Shown: positions 13,701-23,147 of the stretch, piece after piece
Layout of the letters: every line of letters starts with the position of its first letter
How positions within the stretch are numbered: the first letter of the stretch is position 1
Assembly (NCBI GenBank): GCA_018902385.1
Contig: JABSSW010000016.1
Span: forward strand, 496,001-560,000
DNA: 64,000 bases
From: Physcia stellaris
Taxonomy: Eukaryota > Ascomycota > Lecanoromycetes > Caliciales > Physciaceae
Direction of reading: 5' to 3'
The notes under the pieces: generated by a model
Told to the model about the DNA's origin: nothing
Databases searched by the model: none
The model's input: the letters and a program-made list of their open reading frames with translations, nothing else
Program-made: the position numbers and the translations under genes

Positions 13701-16092
13701 ATGTCGCATGTCGCAATTATATAAAAATTTGTAACTGCGAGACTCGTTGCTCGTGCAATCATATGATTTGTACAGTTTCGATTGCGAGCCTTCGTCGAGC
13801 GATAATAATCAAATAATTTATAAAGCTCGCATAGATGTCAAATTTGTTCTGTGCAAAATTTTCTGCACGTTACATTCGTGACATCTCGTTCTGACGTTTT
13901 TTATGCTCGTCATCTGATTTTACGCGAAATCTGTTGTATAGATGTTGCATTTCAACGATTCAAATAGACGCAAAGTCGTCGTCGAGCAGTTCAACGATAT
14001 CATTGACGTTTTCGTCGAACGATATATTTCGTTTTTGACGTTGTTTGCGCTCGTCATTTGCTTTACATAAAGTTTGCTATATGTTGCATTTGTAGATATA
14101 GATGTGAAATTTTCGCCGAGCAATTATATGATAGAACGAACGTTTTCGTCGAGCGATTTCTTGATCAAATGATAGATTGACTCGTAGAAAGTAACAGAAT
14201 CGAAAAATTTTTTGATAAGATCGTTTTCGATGTTTGCACAACATATCTTCGTTGCTTAAATACTCAATCAAGTATATTCTCGATACTGTTAGTCATCTTT
14301 CGATAAGAAATAAATGAAACTATGAGATGATTTTTTGCTCAATTGCATGCTCGTGATTCATTGCGAACTCGTCAAACAAATTGTATATTCTTCGAGATCT
14401 GTTGCACGTTTGTTGAGCGTGTTGTATGTTCGTCAAATTCAGAATTCGTCAAATTCATGATTCGAAAATTCGCGAACTTCTTTGTCGATATTTATGTTTT
14501 CGATCTTCGATAAAACTAAATTTATACGAACTCATTGCTCAAAATGCGTTTCATGCGAAATCATATTCTCGCTACGATGTATTCGTACGAATACATCGAG
14601 AGCACAATTCTGATTATAAATAATAGAATCGACTGATTTTTTCGACTCGATGTGCTCGAAACGATTTATGACGAAAAGAATTGCATTGAAAAATGTCAAA
14701 ATCGAATTTAATCGATATATTCATTTTGATTTCCGATAATTGCATTCAGAGCAATTTCACGAACTCGACTGATTTAAATCAACTCTTAGAAGTTTTCGTT
14801 CAGAAAGCGTTTACAGTTGCTTTTGTTCAAAAATGATACTCGTACGAAACAGACGTCATAAATCTGAATTGATTGTTGTTTAAAATCATAACGTCGTGAC
14901 TAAAAATGTGAAACGAAACTGTTTTGAGTTCAGCGAAAACATTATTTCTCAAATTGATTTTTGCATTTGAAATCGATGTAATCTCGTATTCATATCATGA
15001 ATTTTATTGCAATTAGTCATGCAAAACTTTTTTGCGACGATGTTTGATGATAATGTCAGCAAAGTTCGTCGCGAGAAACTCGTTGTTGCTATTGTTGATT
15101 GCTTGATTGTTGAAATCTTCACTATACGATGTGAACTCGATCGAAAATGATCAATTGACTCAATTATTGTTTTTTCATGATCAGTTTTTGCAAAATCAAC
15201 ATCTTTTTTGTGAAACAATATGAAACATTTGCATGATCTCAAATACAATTCTGCTTGTTGCATTGACAGTTCAAACGATCGAAACGTCGACGATACAATG
15301 TATTTTGATTGATTTTCTGTTAGTTTTATCGAACGTGAATTTCTTATCGTCTTTTTGATTTCGACTGTATCGAATTCATATGATTTCTCGATCACGTGCT
15401 TTTGTTGAAATCGTCATGTGATTTTCTGAACAGAATATTTTGTTATGTTTTTGTCAAAATCATCGTTCGATATGTTTTTGACGATGTATTGATATTCTAG
15501 TTCTTTAGAACGTTTTTGATATTCAGATTCTTGATGTTTTACAGTGAAAACAGAACGATCGAAATCGTTGCAATTGTTTTTCGATGACTGAAATATAAAA
15601 TATGAAAAATTCATTTCGCATGAATGTTTCGACAAATTGCGCAGATTTTTTCAATCATTTTAACGTTCTTGATTTGTCGTTATTGTTATGAATAGTCGAA
15701 GATTCGAAATGACTGACGTTTGTCGCTGAAAACGTCAACGAGATCGAATGATTGAAATCATTTGTGTAAGCTCGTTGTACTGAGATAGTTTGCTCTTGAA
15801 ATCTTGTTTCGAGATTTCTTTTTTGTAACTTTTCAAACTCAGATTCGCTTTCTAGATTGAACAATGAGTGATAACAAAATTATACAATCAATCGTGAGTG
15901 CGATATTTAGCTGTATAATGCAGACTTTTCGTTTTCGATCTGCTTCTCGTTCAGACTTTCGTAAAATCGATATCTCGTTCGAATCGATCGTCGAGAACGT
16001 CGTAGTGCATTCAATCGTTGAAAACACTCAATTGTTTGATTGCTAGCTATACACGAATGATGCTAATCTGCTGATTATTGTAATTATTAGAA

Positions 16093-16374
16093 TGTAAAAG
16101 ACATGACATCAGAAATGTATAGCAGAGACAATAGTATGACTAAACTAATAATTGCAGAATTAATTGTTTTGCAAATCTCGCAATATATACTCGTTCTGTC
16201 TGTTGAATTGTACGAATTTCTGAGTTTTTGCGCATGAATATTTAGTCGATATGCAATATGCGTGTTAAATGACTAGTATGATGAAACTGATCGTCTCATG
16301 AGTTGATGTTTCGAATTTGTTTGACGAGATTCGATTCGCACTTTCTGCAAACTTTGAATTTTGAATTTCTTACA
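16093..16374 (-). repeat. LTR of the third-family element (5' copy on the minus strand)
   Basis: 282-bp partner of 10427-10708. It is the less mutated of the two, retaining more CpT and CpC sites. Confidence 0.8.
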
Positions 16375-17199
16375 CAAATTTTACAACGAATTCGATTTCT
16401 ATTATTTGATAAAATGAAAAAATTATAAAAACGCGATTTGAAAATCTGCATCGTTTGTTAAACATTTTCGGAAAATTTTGCGACAATTTCACAACGAAAA
16501 TTCAAAAAAATTTGATGTCAATAAGAAAACAAATCATCGAAAATCACGAAAAAAAATGAATTGAAATATTTATTGCATGTTAACACATTTTCGTTTTCAA
16601 AAATTTTGTGTGTTATTTATTGTTTAAAATTTACGACGCATGAAAAATTAAATTGTGTCAAAAATATTTTCAGAAATTGTTGTTCGATTTGATCGAACGA
16701 TAAATCGTTAAATAAAAAATGTGAAATAAAATAATAAAAAATTTCGAAAATTTGAATATCAATGCGATCGCGATTAATGAACGTTTATCGCGTTACACAT
16801 TTTTTCATGATATCGATGTTGATATTCGAAATGAAAAAATGAAAAAATGAAAAAATGTTCGAATTCAAAATTTTTTGTCAACAAATCAATTGTCAATCAT
16901 TATATCGAAAATTGTGAATGATACGATATCAAACATTCGATCATGAAAACAACAAACAATTGATTTATCAAATTATATTTTTTTTGAATCATTCAAGAAA
17001 ATGTTTTTTCAAGTTTTTAACGCAAATTGATTATTGAATTCGATCAAAAATATTTCGAAATGAAAAAATCACGATTATAATGATTTTTCAAATCAATGCA
17101 AAATCAAAACAAACAAAACACGTCAAAACAAGCAGAATACGTCAAAGTTTCTGTTAACATGTTGATTTCAAAAAATTTCGATGCTTAAAAAAAAGCGTA

Positions 17200-17519
17200 T
17201 GTAAAAAATAAAAATTCAAAATTTTCGAAAATGCGATTCGCATTTCGTCAAACAATTCGATTATCGAAATTCGAATGATTTCGAAAAAAATCAATTTCAA
17301 TCATTTTACAATTCGATCAACGATAAATTCAACAAATTCATATTATCAATCGAAATCGATCGAATTCGTACGATTGAATAAATAAAATGTGAATAAAAAG
17401 CAATTGCAAAACGTAATTTGTTTTGTAACGATTAATAAATCAATATATTACATTTCAAATTATACATTTTTGATGTCAATAATTCATTAGATTATACTAT
17501 TTCTAGTACGAATTTTACA
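17200..17519 (+). repeat. LTR copy C (3' LTR of the inserted family-1 element)
   Basis: 320 bp, the best preserved of the three AT-rich copies. After it the Copia reverse-transcriptase similarity resumes at once. Confidence 0.85.
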
Positions 17520-18719
17520 TATAAATTGAAACAAACGACTAGAAATTGACACGAACGTTGCGTAAAAAAATTGCACAAATTGAATTTCGAACAGATTTCG
17601 ATTGATTTTTGCATGTTTCGTCATAAAAAACGAAAAATCATATTATTTTTTTACGTGAATGACATTTTTGTTGTCGTCAAATTCAACGAGCAAATCAATT
17701 GATTCAAAGATGAATTCAAAAAAATATTCAAAATCAAAAATTTGAAAAAAATAAAAAAAAAATTTGACATTAAAATCATTCGCGATCGTAAAAAACGAAT
17801 TATTCGATTGAATCAAATTCATTATTTGAACGAAATATTGAATGAATTGCATATGAACATCGATAAACACGAACGCACGAAATTATTCATGAACGATTAC
17901 GATTTATTCAAATCAATTGAATCGAACGACGAACGAATTGATTCAAAAAATTATCAACACAAAATTGAAAAGTTCATGTATGTTGTCATACACATTCGTT
18001 CAAATATCGTTTTCGCATTAAAACGATTAAGTCAATATTTTAATAATTTTGCGAAACATCATGACAAAATAATGAAAATTTTATTTCGTTACATTCGATC
18101 GATCATCGATTTAAATTTTGTATACGACTTGAAATTGAACAACAATGAAAATTTCAAAATCAAAATTTATTCGAATTTTGATTACGCAATCGATAAATTG
18201 AACAAAAAATCGATTTTCGAATACGTTTACATGTTCGTTGAGAAATCAATATTTTGAATGAATCGCAAACAAAAATCGATCATTATTTCAATCATTGAAA
18301 TCGAATATATGATTTTATCGACATGCGTTAAAAAAAATTATGAATAGCACAATTTTTTCGAAATTTGAATTTCATCAAATATTTCGAAATCGAATTAAAT
18401 CAAATAGCAATTATTCAAAACGATAAACATGAAATTTGTTCATCAATACAATTTTTGAAAAATAATCAAATCGTTAATTTGTTGATCAAAAACGCACATA
18501 TTCACGAACGATCAAAACACATTGATGTGATTTATCATAACATCAAAAATTTGTATCAGAAAAATTTAATTCAATTGAATTACGTTTCAAATGCAAACAT
18601 GATAATCGATGATTTGATTAAATCATTGTCAAAAAAATAAATTTAAAAAATTCGTGAAACAATTGAAATTGAAAAAATCGAAAATCAAATAAATTTTTTT
18701 CAATAATCAAAATTGTTTT

Positions 18720-19109
18720 TTTCATATAAAAACGTTGATGATTCAATCGTATACATTTGACGAATTATAATCGAAAACAAAATTTCGTTGATCGTGTTCA
18801 AATCTGAATTGCATGATAATTCAAAATGATTTTTTTTAAAATCGTTCGAATTTAATTTTTTGATCAAAAAAAATTAATGTTTTTTTCGTCAATAATTGAA
18901 AAAGTTCGAGTTTGATAAAAGTCACGTCATTTTTTTCATTTTAAAACGATGATGATTCGATTGTACGAATTTAACAAATTATAATTGAAAACAAAAATTC
19001 GTTGATCGTGTTTAAATTCGAATTGCATGATAATTCAAAATGATTTTTTTCGAAATCGTTCGAATTCGATTTTTTGATCAAAGAAATTCAGTGTTTTTTT
19101 CATCAATGA
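18720..19109 (+). repeat. Two-copy direct repeat with 214-bp spacing
   Basis: About 175 bp at 18720-18895 recur at 18934-19109 with scattered transitions. They lie between the end of the Copia coding region and its right LTR, so they are a tandem duplication in the element's 3' untranslated part. Confidence 0.7.
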
Positions 19110-19449
19110 ACGTAAAAATTGAAATTCAGTAAAAATTACGTCGTTGCACGAATTAGCATTCAATGAAAATCACAATCAATACAAAAATTGAAATTCAATG
19201 AAAGTCGCATTCACGAATGCAATGAACATGATTGTCATCGAGTGAAAATGTTGAAAAATACGATGACAAAAAATTGAAATATGAACACGAATAAAATCAA
19301 AATTTCTGATTGATCGATTAAACGAAACGTGTTAAAATCGATCATTATTAAAAACATTTGCGCAATCAAAATGTATTTATTTTTGTACGTAATTTCGATA
19401 ATATTGCATGCAATGCAATGACAATCATTTACATTCGTTCAATAATATA

Positions 19450-21107
19450 ATTGTTTTTGTTTGTTTTTGTTAAATTTTTTGTTTTAATTTTTTGATGATA
19501 TTCATTTTTTTTAAAAACATGAAAATATTTTGTATTTAATTCGTTAATCGTTCAATAACGTTTTTTTAATTTATCAATATTTTTTATCATGAATGAAATT
19601 GATGATTTGACATCTTTGTCAATTAATTTAAAATATAAATTAATTGTTTTTTTTTTCACAATAATAATTTTTTGATTGACGAATTCGAATTTTATGATAA
19701 ATCGTTCATGAAAATGTTTATGTCGAAATTGACGTTAAAATTTAATGATTGAAAATGTTATTTGAAAATCATTTTGACGAATAAACGTGTAAAAATTTAA
19801 ATTTTCATCTTTTTGTGAATTTTTTACATTTTTTTTTTATTTTCTTGTTCGAAGTCGAAAATGTCATGTTTCAATAATGAATTCGAAAAGTTGAAAATTT
19901 TAAACTCGTATGATTTTTTTTGAATAATTTGATTTTAAATATTCAACATTTGTTTTATACGATTTAAACGTGTGTTAAAAATCGATTTTTTGAAAAATTG
20001 ATTTTATTGATTTGCGAAAAATTTCGATATTTGATAAATGAATGTTTTTTCGTCAAATAAATCAAAGTAATGAATTGATTTTTTAATTCGATCGATACGT
20101 TCACGATTCGTCATATTAAAAATGATATGTATTGACGACATTTCAGATTTTGACTTCGAATGAATGAAAAAATTAAGTCGAATCAACGTAAAGATAAAAC
20201 GTTAAACGTTAATAATGTTTTGATTTTTTATTTTTAATTTCAAATATGTTTTGAACTTGCTTGATGTGAAATAACAAGAAATAAAAATAAAAACAAATGT
20301 CGTAAATTTCGTAACGTTGTTTGAATAATAAATAAATAAAATTTAACATTTTAAAATAAATGTTCAATGCAAAACAACATCGAATTTAACATTTTGATTT
20401 ACAATTCACGATATTTTCGTCAAAATTGAATTTTTCAATTCACGATATTTCTGTCAAAGTTGAATAACATTCGAAAAATTATTATTGTGTTATACATTGA
20501 TTACAGTTTTCGATTCACGATATTCTCGTCAAAATCGAATAATTTCGAAAATTACAAAATATTATATTGATATTCTCAATCGTAATTTTCAATTTACGAT
20601 ATTTTCGTCAAAATTGAATGAATAATGATAAATTGAAGATTTTTTTTTCTCGTTCGAAATTAAATAATTCGAACACGATGTTTTCGAATTATCGACAAAT
20701 AATTACAATCGTTGAGTAATCGTCGTTGTCAATCGATTGAATAATTAATATTGTGTCAAAAAGTCGTCGCATGTAATTAATTGTATTAAAATTGACGAAA
20801 ATATTAATTATGCAAAAATATTAATTACATGTTGAAAAATTTTCTATTTGCGATAATCATTCGATTAATCGTTTCGTTGATTCGCAAATTCGTTTCGTTC
20901 GAACATAACAAAAATCGAAATCAAAATCATCACATTATAAAATAAATGTTTGATGAATTTTGTTTGTTATATAAAATTAAAAGAAAAAAACTTTAAATTA
21001 ATGTCAATTAATTATCATTTTGTATTCAATGAATCGTTCGACTTCGTAAATTTTTACATGTATTTTTCTATTTGCAAAATCACATCTTGTTTGTGCTTCT
21101 ATCAGTG
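19450..21107. other. AT-rich remnant right of the Copia element
   Basis: No coding domain or LTR is recognisable. By position it should hold the right half of the oldest family-1 element (LTR copy A), but I see no similarity that proves it. It contains the four-copy hairpin repeat at 20402-20618. Balanced composition returns at about 21095. Confidence 0.5.
20402..20618. repeat. Four copies of a 29-bp imperfect hairpin
   Basis: Near-identical copies start at 20402, 20436, 20511 and 20590. Each begins CAATTCACGATATT or a transition variant and ends AAAATTGAA. The ends CAATT/AATTG and inner ACGA/TCGT are complementary, so each can fold. Spacing is irregular (34, 75, 79 bp). Confidence 0.7.
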
Positions 21108-21112
21108 CATGC

Positions 21113-21432
21113 TATAAAGAATAAGAGTTCAGAATCTCCGGGTCTGCGGCCCGCATCCCGCCAAGCAACTCGGTTACCGATGTTCGGATGGCTCCGGAGA
21201 GGACCAGTCTCAACCAGCTTACAAATCGGTCAACGATGAACTCAACAAGCTAATCCTTCCAGCCGAAGCCTACCGGATTCGTACGGTTGAGTAGGTAGGA
21301 TGTGGATAAGAAGCAGCTGCAGAACGTAGTCTGTTCTGTAGCGATTAGTAAATCAATATACTACATCTCAAGCTATACATCTCTGGTGCCAATAATCCAT
21401 TAGACTATACTATTCCTAGTACGAGTCTTACA
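21113..21432 (+). repeat. LTR copy D: GC-balanced solo LTR of family 1 with target duplication
   Basis: 320 bp aligning base for base with the AT-rich LTR copies A-C but with its C and G bases intact (for example CCGGGTCTGCGGCCCGCATC near 21141-21160). It is flanked by a perfect 5-bp duplication CATGC (21108-21112 and 21433-21437) and has no internal sequence on either side, so it is a solo LTR. It starts TATAAAG where the other copies start TGTAAA. It sits at the very edge of the AT block, yet is almost unmutated. Confidence 0.88.
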
Positions 21433-21437
21433 CATGC

Positions 21438-22221
21438 CTTGATGGAACTAGATACCGAGGTCGAGATGTCTTTGAGGGAATGGGGTTGAAGATGGGGGAG
21501 GGAAGGAGGAATAGTTGCTGTCACGGCAGAAGAGTGAAGGGGGGTATTCAGAAGGATCTAGTATTAAAAAAACACGTTCCAACCCATGAAGCGTCTACAA
21601 CCCGCCGCTCGCCCGAAATCGGGTAGTTTGATCCGGGCGTCGAACTGTCCCCTTGTCTGAAAGGAGCGGAGCGATGAGGAATTGGAGCTTTGCTGGATTT
21701 TAAGGAGTAGCTCGGGGGATAGGTAGGAGGCGAGATGGTGAAAGAGAGGATGGGGTAGGGTAGGGTGTGGCGTTGGGGATATGGGGATATGGGGGCGTTG
21801 AAAGATGGGGGCTTGGATGGTTTCAATCCTTTTGGAAATTAGTAGGATAGCTGTTGTTTTGGAAAGGAGATTAGAAGGAGGTTGGCTTGCGTTGATTCCG
21901 AATTGTGCCGGCAAAAGCATATTTTAGATCTCAACCGTGAATAATGGGGTATGGGTCCTGACAAGGTGTTATCAATAATGGCGATTGTATATGTTGATTA
22001 GTCTATGCGAAACCAGGATGACAAAACATATAAAAGGAAAGAGAGAAGAAAATTGGGTTTGGTTGAGAAATCCTTCGGGTTCCACAATCGACCGAACAAC
22101 GCACATGATCCTCGTTGAACAATAGTCTCAAGCTACCGTGGCCTCATCTCTAAGCTCTCGAAACTTTTTCCATTTAAGAAGCCTCTGAGTTTTTCTAAAT
22201 CTCGTAAACCTCTCTAAACTC
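21438..22221. other. Intergenic region
   Basis: Balanced composition. Two overlapping proline-rich minus-strand frames (21548-21920) are low complexity and match nothing I know. No gene supported. The last 200 bp, CT-rich, are a plausible promoter for the gene at 22222. Confidence 0.4.
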
Positions 22222-22758
22222 ATGTCTCTGACCACCCATACTACAACAAGCACGATCTATCAAGTTCTGTCAGGATACCGTACCCGTACCATAACAAGCA
22301 CGATGTCGTCTCCATCACATACCGTCTCGAGTAACCGGCCCACAATCCGCATGCATTACCTCTGTCAAGCAATAACATTCATCATCAGCTGCTTGACATT
22401 CATCGATGGGTGCTTGGACTTCATCATTGACAGCTTGCTCTCGTTCGGCTACCTTCCATTTTTCAAAGGCTCCATTCTCCCGATTGAAGGCAAATTCCCC
22501 ACGGCCCGCAAGGACTACTTCCGGGTGTCAATAATATTGACCGTGATGGCTTTGTTAGGGTGGGCCTGCCTGATTTTTGCAACCGCCTACCTCGGTGTCA
22601 AGCTGGATACACCTGTAGCGTTCGTGCCGCTTCTGGTTGTCCTTTTGGCTTTCACTCGGGAGCTTGACATGCTCGCTGAAAGATGGAAGCGGGTTCCGGA
22701 ACACTGGCGCGTGAGATTGGAGGATGATGGTTACAATGGCTGGGGCATCTTGCTGTAG
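22222..22758 (+). CDS. Hypothetical small membrane protein
   Basis: A 178-residue single-exon frame starting at ATG 22222. After a Ser/Thr-rich, hydrophilic first 42 residues there are hydrophobic segments at about 49-77 (LCQAITFIISCLTFIDGCLD onward), 100-125 and 130-147, then a charged tail rich in Trp, Arg and Asp. This pattern is consistent with three membrane helices. I do not recognise a family. It is the first gene right of the AT-rich block and faces the F-box genes tail to tail. That it is real rests on the coherent hydrophobicity pattern and normal codon use. Confidence 0.5.
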   Translation: MSLTTHTTTSTIYQVLSGYRTRTITSTMSSPSHTVSSNRPTIRMHYLCQAITFIISCLTFIDGCLDFIIDSLLSFGYLPFFKGSILPIEGKFPTARKDYFRVSIILTVMALLGWACLIFATAYLGVKLDTPVAFVPLLVVLLAFTRELDMLAERWKRVPEHWRVRLEDDGYNGWGILL

Positions 22759-23147
22759 CTTATCCCGTGGTCTGGTGCCGTACGATCTTGCCTTCCAGGC
22801 GTCGGCACTAAGGTAGAAAGGGGGGAGGGCGAGAGATTTTGTGGAAGGAGGACCTTGTCACTGTGTCGTGCCAGTTCTTGAAACTCGAAAATTTGGCGGT
22901 TTGCCCAATGGTCTTGACATGGGGAACACGGCGTAGACGTGAATAGGAAGACTGGCATATCTCATGATCTGGTGTGTTGCGATTTTGCTTTCCATGCATC
23001 GGCACTAATATACTCGTTGTGACAAGACGCGGACCCGCTTCGGCACAAAATGATTGAACATAAGATGAAGAAGACATCTTCTTCTGATTCCATCCCAAGC
23101 CGAATAACCACAGGTCTGTTTGCGTGCTCCAAATCGTGAGAGTAAAT
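22759..23147. other. Intergenic region with a 45-bp imperfect direct repeat
   Basis: Space between two convergent genes. A stretch at about 22772-22815 recurs at 22968-23013 (TCTGGTG...CGGCACTAA, spacing about 197 bp). No gene seen. Confidence 0.5.

Larger units (their letters stand above)
10427..16374 (-). mobile_element. Third-family LTR retrotransposon nested in the family-1 element (fossil)
   Basis: Two 282-bp direct repeats, 10427-10708 and 16093-16374, bound 5.9 kb. Read on the minus strand the repeats start TGTAAGAAAT-like and end TTTTACA. The longest minus-strand frames (15839-16027, 15655-15864, 15414-15635, 14949-15395) lie next to the right repeat, which is therefore the 5' LTR. 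They look gag-like, with a degenerate zinc-knuckle region around 15150-15230. No convincing target duplication is seen. The interior is clearly less AT-extreme than the surrounding elements, so it is probably the youngest of the nest. Broken throughout; superfamily not resolved. Confidence 0.7.
8167..17519 (+). mobile_element. Family-1 LTR element inserted into the Copia element (fossil)
   Basis: Flanked by LTR copies B (8167-8486) and C (17200-17519), each 320 bp. It lies inside the reverse-transcriptase region of the Copia element, whose coding similarity stops at 8166 and resumes at 17520; flanking pentamers TATTA and TATAA are a near match. Internal parts: a gag-like start shared with the 3524 fragment, a second gag-like frame at 9059-9310, a CCHC knuckle near 9540-9585, and a Ty3/Gypsy-like aspartic protease region near 9870-10060, continuing to about 10426. 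After the nested element below, 16375-17199 continues with no domain I recognise. Removing that insertion leaves about 3.4 kb with no reverse transcriptase or integrase that I can see. Broken by many changes. Confidence 0.8.
4273..19444 (+). mobile_element. Ty1/Copia LTR retrotransposon, about 5.8 kb, split by a nested insertion (fossil)
   Basis: Bounded by 196-bp LTRs at 4273-4468 and 19249-19444 (TGTTGA...TTCAATA) and flanked by a 5-bp duplication (4268-4272 GTATA, 19445-19449 ATATA, one transition apart). A purine-rich tract sits just before the right LTR. Parts in order: gag with a CCHC zinc knuckle near 5450-5490, gag-pre-integrase near 5880-5960, integrase from about 6300, reverse transcriptase beginning near 7800. 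The reverse transcriptase is interrupted at 8166 by another element and resumes at 17520, followed by the RNase H end near 18640. This gag-integrase-RT order is the Copia order. Subtracting the insertion leaves about 5.8 kb, normal for Copia. Broken by very many RIP-like changes; old. Confidence 0.88.

Noticed and set aside
3205-21432. LTR D (21113-21432) as the 3' LTR of the element that starts with LTR A
   Set aside because: The sequence before LTR A (TGCAT) does not match that after LTR D, whereas D has its own perfect CATGC duplication on both sides; D also lacks the mutations of A.
21548-21920. Overlapping proline-rich minus-strand frames
   Set aside because: Low-complexity, no domain and no convincing start context; composition explains the open frames.
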